The notes under the pieces are model-generated. The model saw nothing but the letters and a program-made list of their open reading frames with translations. It had not been told where the DNA came from and made no database searches. The position numbers and the translations under genes were made by a program. DNA of 64,000 nucleotides from G965216695 sp965216695 (lineage in GTDB: Bacteria > Pseudomonadota > Gammaproteobacteria > Pseudomonadales > Azotimanducaceae), in contig OZ244212.1 in assembly GCA_965216695.1 (NCBI GenBank), positions 4,526,001 through 4,590,000 on the forward strand. Direction: 5' to 3'. Below, one piece after another: positions 50,532 to 59,196 of the stretch; within the stretch, counting starts at the first letter, position 1, and every line of letters starts with the position of its first letter.

Positions 50532-51866
50532 TCAAGTTTGCATTCTAATAAACCGGAGAGATAGTAGGGCAACTATCACGGCCGGCAGCATAACAAACAA
50601 GAATAAACTATAGGTTCCCCAGCCTTCGCCAACCAGGTATCCCGTGACAACTGGTGACAAGATGGCGCCAATCCGGCCTACACCAACACAAAGACCCAGC
50701 CCTAGTGCCCTGAGGTTCGTCGGATAATTGACGACCGGCAGGCTGTACATGGCGATTGATGAGCCGCCAATGAAAGCACCAAGTAGAAAAACGAAAGTAT
50801 AGAGCACCGGAACCGCTGCCGGTTTGACGCCAATAAAAACCAGCAGTGTTATGCCGCTTAGCAGGAGCATACCGCCAATGACTCGGACAATATTGAAGCG
50901 CGTGGACAAATACGAAATCGTTAATGAACCGATAAGAGTCCCCAACAACCAGACGGTTAACGCATAAACAGCAACCGAAGTTTCGAATCCGTCATCAATA
51001 AGCAGCTTTGGTAACCATTTAGTGACCAAGTATCCCGCCCAGAAAACCGCAAAAAATATTGACCACAAAAGCAACGTAAACTTTAAAAAATCGGGGCTGA
51101 CGATCTGGAGTAAACCTACAGAAGATTTCTTTTCACCAACTTGCGGAGGTTTCAGGGCGCTCAGTGGCTCTATACCAATACTTTTGAGCGAACGATTTAT
51201 GCGGCTAAGACGCTTTTCGCACACCCCTTGCTGACCCGCCAGATACTCTACCGATTCCGGCACAAACAGAGCGAAGAGAATCAGTGTTAGAGCCCCTAAG
51301 AATGCTCCAGTAATAAAGATCATTTGCCAGTCAAAGTTCGCCAGACTGTAATCCGCGATTACCGCCGCACCTAGTGATCCTACCGCACCGCCTGCAGTTA
51401 CCAACGTGGTAACGGCGGCTCGGTATTTCGCTGGTGTAAACTCAGATGCCAGTGCGGCAATCGACGTCAGCACTCCGCCGATACCCAGCCCGGTTATCAG
51501 GCGTGCAGCAATTAATTCCAAAGGTGTGGAGCTGTAAGCCGTCATAAGGGTTGACAGCGTCACCACCAATATTGACGGTAACAGTATTCTTCGGCGGCCA
51601 TACTTGTCACTGAAGGCGGCAAGGAAAAGTGCGCCCAAGGACATGCCAACCAGCTCGGCAGACAACACATAGCCAAGAATTTCCGGAGAGATGTTCCAGT
51701 CTGCAGCGATACTTGGTGCAGCCATGGAAATGGCAACAACATCGAAGCCGTCTACCATATTGACCAGAATACAGATAAAGACGATCAGAACCTGCCGAAA
51801 GGAAAACCTGCTTTCGGCAAGTTTCCCCTGGACTTCCGATACAGAGTCTAAGTGTGCGCTTTCCAA
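50532..51866 (-). CDS. MFS transporter, aromatic acid:H+ symporter type
   Basis: 444 residues from a TTG start, twelve membrane helices. Motifs 'NMVDGFDVVAISMAAP' (the DGFD of the aromatic acid symporter group), 'FSDKYGRRR' (loop 2-3) and 'ARLITGLGIGGVLTSIAALASEF' are clear. It probably imports or exports an organic acid of the pathway. It is the last gene of the leftward arm, and it lies between the LuxE copy 1 gene and the LuxE remnant. Confidence 0.9.
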   Translation of the reverse strand: MESAHLDSVSEVQGKLAESRFSFRQVLIVFICILVNMVDGFDVVAISMAAPSIAADWNISPEILGYVLSAELVGMSLGALFLAAFSDKYGRRRILLPSILVVTLSTLMTAYSSTPLELIAARLITGLGIGGVLTSIAALASEFTPAKYRAAVTTLVTAGGAVGSLGAAVIADYSLANFDWQMIFITGAFLGALTLILFALFVPESVEYLAGQQGVCEKRLSRINRSLKSIGIEPLSALKPPQVGEKKSSVGLLQIVSPDFLKFTLLLWSIFFAVFWAGYLVTKWLPKLLIDDGFETSVAVYALTVWLLGTLIGSLTISYLSTRFNIVRVIGGMLLLSGITLLVFIGVKPAAVPVLYTFVFLLGAFIGGSSIAMYSLPVVNYPTNLRALGLGLCVGVGRIGAILSPVVTGYLVGEGWGTYSLFLFVMLPAVIVALLSLRFIRMQT

Positions 51867-52001
51867 CGTGATTGTTGTCTCCTACCCCAAGAGCAGGTTT
51901 TTCACTCCACCTGTAAGTGAAATCTACAGAGGCGGGGACGGTCCCAATAAATGTTCAGGTTCTCTGTCAGCATTCGTGGGTTTCGCTATACGAATTGCGA
52001 T

Positions 52002-53438
52002 TTAGCCAGCGGCTGTTTCGGTTTCAAATCTGGTCAGGAACTCCATCGCCTCTTCGTGAGCGTCGGCGGTAGCTGCACAGGTAATTTTGTCGTCACCGCC
52101 CTGTTTATCGCTATAGCGCTCAATGCCTCCTACGATAAAGGCACTCTTTCTTCCACACGGACATTCATCGTCCCAGTTGACGGTAATTTCGTCGCCCGTG
52201 ATAAAACCACCCCAGCGAGTCTCACAGCCCAGATCATAAAACGCTGCCCGTCCGGTTTGCACACCTTTGCGTGGCAGCGGTTTGCTGGTTTCGTGATCCA
52301 GCACAAATGGAATGGCCGCTGGCGAGAGGTGGTAGTGTCCATGCTCACACATATAATTCATTGTATTGATTTCAGTCATCGAATAACCCATTACGATCTC
52401 ATCGACTCCAATAAAGCGGGCAATGTCCTCCTCCCAGTTGTCAGGGGGTGTCATGCCCTTGGCACCACCGCCACTCTGTACAAAGGAGTTAGGCGCAAAC
52501 ACACCTTCCACGCCGTTGTCCAGACCCTTCTTCGCGAGGTTGTGCAACAGAGACCAGGCACCCGATAGATACACGCGTTTGCCCTTGTACTCATTAACTA
52601 TCCGCTCAAAGAACTCCGTCAGATGGGCTTGCATGTTTTTCTGCTGTTCTTCAAATGATTTAAGGCGACTAAGCAAATGTGGAGGCACCTCCAGGCTATT
52701 GAGTTTGCCCCGAGCCTTGGCAGCGCGCATGCGGGCAGCAAAGTACATCACATCGCAACTCTGCGTCTCTGGATAAGCGGCAATAAAGTGCTCTTCGTCA
52801 CCCACGATATGCTTAACGGTCCAATCGTTGCCGCGCATATGTGAAGGCCCTTTACGATAATAGGGAAAGATGCAATACAGCTCTTCGTCACTGCCACCCG
52901 TTTTATCGTCGACCACCGATTTCATTTGTTTCCAACGCTTATCCCACTCGCGCTTGGATGAGGGGATAAACGACATGACCCCGCTGGTGCCAGATGACAA
53001 CCCAAGATACATATCAGTTTCTCTATCCATCGTCTCTAGCCACTCGTCGATAGAGTTGCACGCAGAGACGTCAACACTACTCAGGTCGATACTTGTCAGC
53101 TTGGACAAAAATTTGTTGATATCGCTAAAACGGTTTTGCTCAAGCAAGAACGGCGGGTAGGACTTATACATGGTGTGCTCAAACAGAAGTGGCACAACGT
53201 CATCGATACTTTCGATTTTGTCGATGCCCTGCTTGTCGGCCAGCCGCTTCAGCATGGGAATCTTATCGATCAGGGTTTCGAAGCGGTACTTCATCGCTTC
53301 TTCTTGTAGCGCCGCTAATTGATCGCGTGGGATGGTTTGCGTGTTGTTGTATGAATTGCCAAAAAAATCATCCGGGTCATCGCACAATCGGATGGCTTCC
53401 CCTCTAAGGTCATCTAGATTAATTGCTGAGTTGCTCAT
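52002..53438 (-). CDS. LuxE-like acyl-protein synthetase, copy 1
   Basis: 478 residues from ATG 53438 (AGGAGG upstream). 'MYLGLSSGTSGVMSFIPSSKREW' is the AMP-forming loop and 'VFAPNSFVQSGGGAKGMTPPDNWEEDI' and 'MGYSMTEINTMNYMCEHGHYHL' are conserved family blocks. The C-terminus holds 'ECPCGRKSAF' and 'GDDKITCAA'. LuxE-type enzymes activate a carboxylic acid with ATP, hold it as an acyl-enzyme and pass it to LuxC; the ITC cysteine, 25 residues from the end, is a candidate acyl site. It is 100 residues longer than classical LuxE. Confidence 0.85.
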   Translation of the reverse strand: MSNSAINLDDLRGEAIRLCDDPDDFFGNSYNNTQTIPRDQLAALQEEAMKYRFETLIDKIPMLKRLADKQGIDKIESIDDVVPLLFEHTMYKSYPPFLLEQNRFSDINKFLSKLTSIDLSSVDVSACNSIDEWLETMDRETDMYLGLSSGTSGVMSFIPSSKREWDKRWKQMKSVVDDKTGGSDEELYCIFPYYRKGPSHMRGNDWTVKHIVGDEEHFIAAYPETQSCDVMYFAARMRAAKARGKLNSLEVPPHLLSRLKSFEEQQKNMQAHLTEFFERIVNEYKGKRVYLSGAWSLLHNLAKKGLDNGVEGVFAPNSFVQSGGGAKGMTPPDNWEEDIARFIGVDEIVMGYSMTEINTMNYMCEHGHYHLSPAAIPFVLDHETSKPLPRKGVQTGRAAFYDLGCETRWGGFITGDEITVNWDDECPCGRKSAFIVGGIERYSDKQGGDDKITCAATADAHEEAMEFLTRFETETAAG

Positions 53439-53480
53439 AATTTGCCTCCTAAAAGCGCTTATGCACACGCATATACGTTA

Positions 53481-55628
53481 CTAAACTGGATTTATATTGA
53501 CTGGGATACCGGACTGTACCGGCATGTAGTTGATTGATTGAAGGTTCTCATCGATAGACACCAGTCGCCCAACGTGAGCGCCAGCCTCATCACTATCTTC
53601 ATCTAGCGTCCCCCACTGGTGATGAGTAGAAACGGTACCGGGCGACATCGTTGGATCGGCCTTGAGCACTACGTTTATCGAACCGTATTTTGATGCCACC
53701 TGTACCATGTCACCATTCGCAAGCTGCCTGGCGTCGATATCATCGGGGTGCATGTACAGTGTGTTATTGTTCGGTAGCAGCTTGCGTGTTTTTTGTGCCT
53801 GAATATAAGCACTGTTCATCGTACCAAGATGCCTGCGTGAGGTTAGACGGAAAGCATATTCCGTATCTCCTTCACCTTGCTGCAGGTATTGGTCTATCTC
53901 GTCCTTGACGTCAGGCGGGCACACATCCAGGCGAGCGCCGTTATCCTCCGCTGCGGGTGCTACTACCGGCGGCTCTTCCTCACGGATATGCCCACTGGGA
54001 CTGTTCATCGCCGTTTCGGTGTCCATCAGGCTCTGGTCGTAAGTCCATTTGATCAGCGCCTCGGAGCTGGGCAAATTTCCCAGATCCAACTCCCAGGTAG
54101 CCGGGTGCTGAGCCCCAATTACTAGCGGGTTATATACGAAGGGGACTCCCAGGCGCCTGGATAATCCGGCAAGCACTTGCCAGTCTTCTTTTATGCCAGG
54201 ACGGGGCTCTAACACAGGCTTCGTGTATTGCGTGTAGGCATAAGGGAAGAAGCTATCATATACAGTCATATCATGACGTTCGTAAGGCAATGCGGTGGCG
54301 ATCGCATAATCAGCCAGACGGCTGGTTTCTGTCATGCGTAAGTCCAGTGTCACCAGCAAGTCGAGACTCGCGAACGCCTCGCGGACTTGCTCCGGGTCAC
54401 CTAGCGCTGTCACAGGGTTGCCACCAATACAGATCAAGGCCCTTATTTTCCCCTTGCCTTCGTGCATGATTTCTTTGGGCAGTAGCGCGGTCGGATACTC
54501 ACCCATAATCAGCCCGATATCTGTCGAGGCCATTTTGGGTTCCTGCTCCCAGGTGCGATTGGGTGGAATAACCATTTCTTGCGTCGGTGTTGATCCGAAC
54601 ATGCTGCCAGAGTTATAGACTTTATCCCCTGCTTTCCGGTAAAAACCGCGTACCACATTGACTGCTTCTACGAGGTGCCATGTCAGGTTTGAAAATGGTG
54701 CCATACCCACACCCGTACCACTGGAGACGCAGCCACGCTCCGATTGAGCGATCATCGTGGCCACAGTTTTTATCTGCTCGGCAGGCACACCTGTACGCTG
54801 CTCAACATACTCCAACGTAAACGGCGCTACAGCGTTTTCCAACTCATCTACTGATGTCGCAAAGCGTTTACAGAATGCCTCGTTGACGGCACCCTGCTTA
54901 AACAGGAAATTTAATACCCCAGCAATAAACGCGGTGTCCTCACCAGGCCTGATGGCAACGTGTTCATCGGCATAGCGTGCCGTCTCGGTTTTTCGGGGAT
55001 CAATAACTACCAGCTTAACGCCGCGTTTTTTCGCTTCGCGCACCCATTTCATTGGATTGTTCGCAGGAATCGGCGACATTGGAATTCCCACATGGCTGAC
55101 TGCCGGGTTCGTGCCGACCAGTACGATAAGGTCGGTATCGTCAATCGTGTAGCGACCTGTGGCCATAATACCCATGCGGCCAATATTGACCCAGACGGCC
55201 GACTGGTCAATGGTGGTGGCAGAAAAGACTTTATGTGAACCTAACGAACGCAACCAGCTGCCGGATGTTGCGTAGGTCAACGCTTGCGCATATTTACCGG
55301 TAGCGTGATACAGCGCCACCGATTCGGGCCCATGCTCATCCATGATCTGTCGAAGCCTGGGAGCAATTTCGTCCAGAGCCTGATCAGTAGAAATATCACT
55401 ATAGCTACCGTCCGCATTGCGTTTTTGCGACGCTGGTAAACGGTCTTCGCCATTATGCAAATCCATACTCGCCTGACCTTTAACACAGTAATAACCTTTT
55501 GAGTGCGGGTTATCCTGATCACCCAGCAGCGAAACAATCTTGTTGTCTTCAACTTCCAGCTCTATACCGCATATCGCGCAGCAGTTTCTGCAAAATGATT
55601 TATGTGTAGTCACATCGCTACTCGTCAA
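53481..55628 (-). CDS. Molybdopterin-dependent oxidoreductase, copy 2
   Basis: 715 residues from a TTG start without a strong ribosome site; a GTG at codon 6 is possible. The 4Fe-4S ligands are Cys13, Cys16, Cys20 and Cys48. The layout is that of the copy at 32884, including 'VGTNPAVSHVGIPM', 'LVVIDPRKTETARYADEHVAIRPGEDTAF' and 'GGNPVTALGDPEQV', so the two are paralogues. It lacks a Tat signal and is cytoplasmic. It lies between a LuxE and a P450 gene. The substrate is unknown. Confidence 0.92.
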   Translation of the reverse strand: MTSSDVTTHKSFCRNCCAICGIELEVEDNKIVSLLGDQDNPHSKGYYCVKGQASMDLHNGEDRLPASQKRNADGSYSDISTDQALDEIAPRLRQIMDEHGPESVALYHATGKYAQALTYATSGSWLRSLGSHKVFSATTIDQSAVWVNIGRMGIMATGRYTIDDTDLIVLVGTNPAVSHVGIPMSPIPANNPMKWVREAKKRGVKLVVIDPRKTETARYADEHVAIRPGEDTAFIAGVLNFLFKQGAVNEAFCKRFATSVDELENAVAPFTLEYVEQRTGVPAEQIKTVATMIAQSERGCVSSGTGVGMAPFSNLTWHLVEAVNVVRGFYRKAGDKVYNSGSMFGSTPTQEMVIPPNRTWEQEPKMASTDIGLIMGEYPTALLPKEIMHEGKGKIRALICIGGNPVTALGDPEQVREAFASLDLLVTLDLRMTETSRLADYAIATALPYERHDMTVYDSFFPYAYTQYTKPVLEPRPGIKEDWQVLAGLSRRLGVPFVYNPLVIGAQHPATWELDLGNLPSSEALIKWTYDQSLMDTETAMNSPSGHIREEEPPVVAPAAEDNGARLDVCPPDVKDEIDQYLQQGEGDTEYAFRLTSRRHLGTMNSAYIQAQKTRKLLPNNNTLYMHPDDIDARQLANGDMVQVASKYGSINVVLKADPTMSPGTVSTHHQWGTLDEDSDEAGAHVGRLVSIDENLQSINYMPVQSGIPVNINPV

Positions 55629-55637
55629 TAATAAGAA

Positions 55638-56849
55638 TCAGCCAACATCCCAGCTAAGTGAAAGCGTCTTGATCATGGTGGTAAAACTGTGGAATTCATA
55701 GGTGACGCTTGTTCCGGGTGTCAGTCCAAACTCGGGTATCCGTTTGAGCCATTCCTCCACCGCAATGCGAATTTCAAGTAATGCCAGAGGTGAGCCCGGG
55801 CAACGGTGTGCCCCGCCACCAAAGGTTAGGTAAATGCGTTCTCGCCGTTCAAAATCGACCTTCATCGGGCATTCGTTAACCTGGTCATCGGTACCTGACA
55901 GCGCCGTTGGCATCACGATGCACTCACCGGCTTTTAACTCTGCACCATCCAGCGTGGTGTCCTGGATGACTATGCGAGTATTCGTAACCAGCGGATAGCG
56001 TCGGATATACTCATACACAGCGTTGGGGATAAGGTTCGGTTCAGCTAGCAGCTTCTCGCGCTGGCTGCTGTTAGTCGCCATTGCGGCGAAAATATGGCTG
56101 ACCATACTGGCGACTGAATGTAGGCCCGCTAGAAGGGTCAGCGAACAGAGGTCGATCGCCTGCTGTTTATCGACCCGTTGACCATCCAGCGTCTGGTTGA
56201 ACACCTGGCTCAGCATATCGTCGCCGTCTTTGCCGGCGCGTTCGTCGTAAAGGCGGCTGACGTAGTCGCCAAATACTCGTTGTATTTCAATCAACGACTC
56301 CGCCGAACCGCTGGGATATTTATTCATGGTTTCTTTCAACATCATTGCATCGTCCAGTGATATCCCCATCAACGAAAAGAGTGACTTCAGCGTGAAGGGG
56401 TAGGCAAACTCATCCAGGAAGTTACATTGTCCATTCGCTTGAAATGTTTGGATGGTCTCAGCGGCGATGACGCGAATTTGTTCTGAATAACCTTGAACCA
56501 AACTGGGCGCCAGAATTTGGTTGAACATCTTTCGATAAGGAAATAGCTCGGGCGGGTCCAGCGAAGCGGGTGGTAAGCTGAATACCTCGCCAATTTCTTT
56601 AGGCACCTGATTGATCCGGCTGGAGAAGCGCAGGTGGTCTGAATACACTTCGGCCATCGGCTTGTGTCGCAGAGCCACCCAATGGCCACCGTGCCGCGGC
56701 GTCCAAACGACACTAGGGGTATCCCCTCCGCGCAGTTGGTCCCAGGCGGCACGTGGACTTTCATCGTGGCCCGGTACATCGTAAACATCCACGTCTACAA
56801 CTCTCTCCCGTGGTACGTGGGGAGGCTTTGTGGCTATGTTTTCGCCCAT
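55638..56849 (-). CDS. Cytochrome P450, copy 2 (CYP101-like)
   Basis: 403 residues with GGGAGAT before the ATG. The heme loop is 'FGGGAHRCPG' (Cys350) and the K-helix 'EYIRRY'. The I-helix 'LTLLAGLHSVASMVS' aligns with the P450cam segment 'LLLVGGLDTVVN', but the acid-alcohol Asp-Thr is His244-Ser245. This is a rare substitution at the site that delivers protons to bound oxygen. The electron donor is presumably the cluster ferredoxin. Confidence 0.9.
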   Translation of the reverse strand: MGENIATKPPHVPRERVVDVDVYDVPGHDESPRAAWDQLRGGDTPSVVWTPRHGGHWVALRHKPMAEVYSDHLRFSSRINQVPKEIGEVFSLPPASLDPPELFPYRKMFNQILAPSLVQGYSEQIRVIAAETIQTFQANGQCNFLDEFAYPFTLKSLFSLMGISLDDAMMLKETMNKYPSGSAESLIEIQRVFGDYVSRLYDERAGKDGDDMLSQVFNQTLDGQRVDKQQAIDLCSLTLLAGLHSVASMVSHIFAAMATNSSQREKLLAEPNLIPNAVYEYIRRYPLVTNTRIVIQDTTLDGAELKAGECIVMPTALSGTDDQVNECPMKVDFERRERIYLTFGGGAHRCPGSPLALLEIRIAVEEWLKRIPEFGLTPGTSVTYEFHSFTTMIKTLSLSWDVG

Positions 56850-56888
56850 CTTATCTCCCTGTTATCTGCAGGTGTTATAACCCTGGCG

Positions 56889-57689
56889 TTACAGCTCAGT
56901 TGCATGCAGCGAAATTGGATTCATTACAGTCCAGCCACCATCAACGGGTAGAATCTGCCCGGTGACCAAATCGCTGCCCGTAATAAGTCCGAGAATCGCG
57001 TCAGCCAGATCATCTGGCGAACAAACCTTTCTTAATGGTAAGGCGCTAGCAAATATTTGTTCCACGTGATCGTATTTATCTCCCGCTGGTGTACGTGTCC
57101 ATGGTGTGTCGACAAAGCCTGGAACGATGCAGTTCATACGGATATTGGGTGCCAGGGTTAGTGCCAAAATTCGCGTCATGTGATTTAACGCAGCCTTGCT
57201 CGTTGAATAAGCGAGGCTGCTTCCAGTCGATAAATAACCAGCCATCGAGCTTATATTGACTACTTCGCCTCCATCTGGACCTGTGGTCTGACGCATCACC
57301 TCAGAGGCAGCGCGAATACATTTGAACGGCCCCATCAGATTGACTGCGAGGGTGCGTTGCCAGATTTCGTCGCTAAGGCCGTCCATGTCGGCAAACGCCA
57401 CATGTTCGGTATAAGCTGCATTATTAATCAGCACATCCAGGCGCCCAAAATTCTCGATCACAGTCTGCACGAGCGCTTTGGCGTCATCGTCACTGGAAAC
57501 ATCGCCCTGCGCGGCAACAGCCCTGCCGCCACTACTGACAATCTTTTCAACCACCAATTCAGCCGCCTCTTTTGAACGGCTATAGTTAACGACAACGTCG
57601 CAGCCCTGAGCTGCAAGCTGGATCGCGGTGGCCCTGCCAATCCCGGTTCCTGCGCCGGTTACCAGCGCCGCTTTTCCATCCAACTTCAT
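56889..57689 (-). CDS. Short-chain dehydrogenase/reductase (SDR), copy 4
   Basis: 266 residues, AGGAGGT ribosome site. 'GAGTGIGRATAIQLA', 'INNAAYTEHV', 'ISSMAGYLSTGSSLAYSTSK' and 'VTGQILPVDGGW' are cofactor, catalytic and C-terminal patterns of the classical group. It lies 39 bp upstream of the P450 copy 2 gene on the leftward strand. Confidence 0.9.
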   Translation of the reverse strand: MKLDGKAALVTGAGTGIGRATAIQLAAQGCDVVVNYSRSKEAAELVVEKIVSSGGRAVAAQGDVSSDDDAKALVQTVIENFGRLDVLINNAAYTEHVAFADMDGLSDEIWQRTLAVNLMGPFKCIRAASEVMRQTTGPDGGEVVNISSMAGYLSTGSSLAYSTSKAALNHMTRILALTLAPNIRMNCIVPGFVDTPWTRTPAGDKYDHVEQIFASALPLRKVCSPDDLADAILGLITGSDLVTGQILPVDGGWTVMNPISLHATEL

Positions 57690-57728
57690 GGCATTACCTC
57701 CTGGTGTACCGTTTGAATAAGCGGAATG

Positions 57729-59168
57729 TTAACTTTCGCCTTCTTCGATTTTGGTCAAGTACTCCATCGCTTCCTCGTGAGCGCTTGCGGTGGCGGCACA
57801 GGTAATCTTGTCATCGCCACCTTGTTTCTCACTAAAACGCTGGATGCCACCTTCGATAAAGGCGCTCTTTCTTCCGCAAGGACATTCGTCGTCCCAGTTA
57901 ACGGTAATTTCGTCACCAGTGATAAATCCGCCCCACCGTGTTTCGGCACCCACATCAAAGAAAGCAGCACGCCCAGTCTGGCGGCCAGTGCGGGGGAGTG
58001 GCTTGCTGGTATCAGCGTCAAGCACGTAGGGGATCGATACTGGCGACAGGTGATAGTGCCCGTGCTCACACTTATAATTCAGTGTAAACACTTCCTGCAT
58101 ACCGTACGCCATATGAAGCTGGTCAATACCTACAAAGCGGCATACATCATCCTCCCAGTTGTCAGGTGGTGTCACACCTTTTGAACCGCCACCCGACTGA
58201 ACATAAGAGTCAGGCGCAAAGACACCTTCGAGGCCTTTTTCCAGGCCTTGTGTCGCCCACTTGTGCAGGTTCGACCAGGGGCCAGAGAAATACAGCCGTT
58301 TGCCTTTGCACTCCTCGTAAATCCTCTCAAAGAATTCACCCAGCAACGTGGGAATATTTCTCTGATGCTCTTCAAACTCTTTCAGGCGTTTTAATAGCAC
58401 CGGACTAACTTCAAGGCTGTCTAACTTGCCTTTCGCCTTCGCTGAACGAATGCGGCCGCTCAGGTAAAGCACGTCGACATTCAAGCGTTCATCAAAAGCC
58501 ACAATGTAACGGCTTTCATCACCGCCCAGGACATCCTTAACCATATGCGGCATGGCCCGCATTGGGCCGCCGTCCTTAAAGTAGGGATTGATCATGACGA
58601 GGTCATCTATTACACCCCCTTCCGAACGATCGCGAAGCAATGAGGCCACCTGGGTAAAGCGTTTACTCCACTCGCGACGTGAAGCTGGAATAAAAGACAT
58701 GGTGCCCGAAGTACCCGACGATAGCGCCAGGTATAAATCCGTTTCGTTATCGAGCACATCTAACCACGACTCTATGCCGTCGCAGTGCGATACATCGACA
58801 TGGCTTATATCGACACAGGTTAACTTGGAAATGAACTTGTTAATGTCGGCAAAACGGTTTTGCTCCAGCAAAAACGGCGGATAAGCCTTGTACATTGTGT
58901 GCTCGAATAACAGAGGCACGACATCGTCGAGAGACTCTATTTTGTCAATGCCCTGCTTGGTAGACAGCTGGTTTAGCATTGGGATCTTTTCGATCAGATC
59001 TTCAAATCGGTACTTCAATAGCTCCAGGTGCAAAGCATCCAGGTCTTCCCGAGATATCTGGTGCATATTAGCTTCTGATCGACCGAAGTATTCGTTTGGG
59101 TCATCGCCGAATTTGATGGCCTCTGCTCTGAGGTCACTTGTGTCTATTGAGATTGCTTCTGTACTCAT
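57729..59168 (-). CDS. LuxE-like acyl-protein synthetase, copy 2
   Basis: 479 residues. It is close to copy 1 over the whole length: 'LYLALSSGTSGTMSFIPASRREW', 'SYVQSGGGSKGVTPPDNWEDDV', 'AYGMQEVFTLNYKCEHGHYHL', 'RWGGFITGDEITVNWDDECPCGRKSAF' and 'GGDDKITCAATASAHEEAM'. It immediately follows LuxC in the transcribed order, 28 bp downstream, so this copy is the likely LuxC partner. The reaction is ATP-dependent acyl activation (family knowledge). Confidence 0.88.
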   Translation of the reverse strand: MSTEAISIDTSDLRAEAIKFGDDPNEYFGRSEANMHQISREDLDALHLELLKYRFEDLIEKIPMLNQLSTKQGIDKIESLDDVVPLLFEHTMYKAYPPFLLEQNRFADINKFISKLTCVDISHVDVSHCDGIESWLDVLDNETDLYLALSSGTSGTMSFIPASRREWSKRFTQVASLLRDRSEGGVIDDLVMINPYFKDGGPMRAMPHMVKDVLGGDESRYIVAFDERLNVDVLYLSGRIRSAKAKGKLDSLEVSPVLLKRLKEFEEHQRNIPTLLGEFFERIYEECKGKRLYFSGPWSNLHKWATQGLEKGLEGVFAPDSYVQSGGGSKGVTPPDNWEDDVCRFVGIDQLHMAYGMQEVFTLNYKCEHGHYHLSPVSIPYVLDADTSKPLPRTGRQTGRAAFFDVGAETRWGGFITGDEITVNWDDECPCGRKSAFIEGGIQRFSEKQGGDDKITCAATASAHEEAMEYLTKIEEGES

Positions 59169-59196
59169 TATTTTTCACCTCGTCGTTACACTGAAC

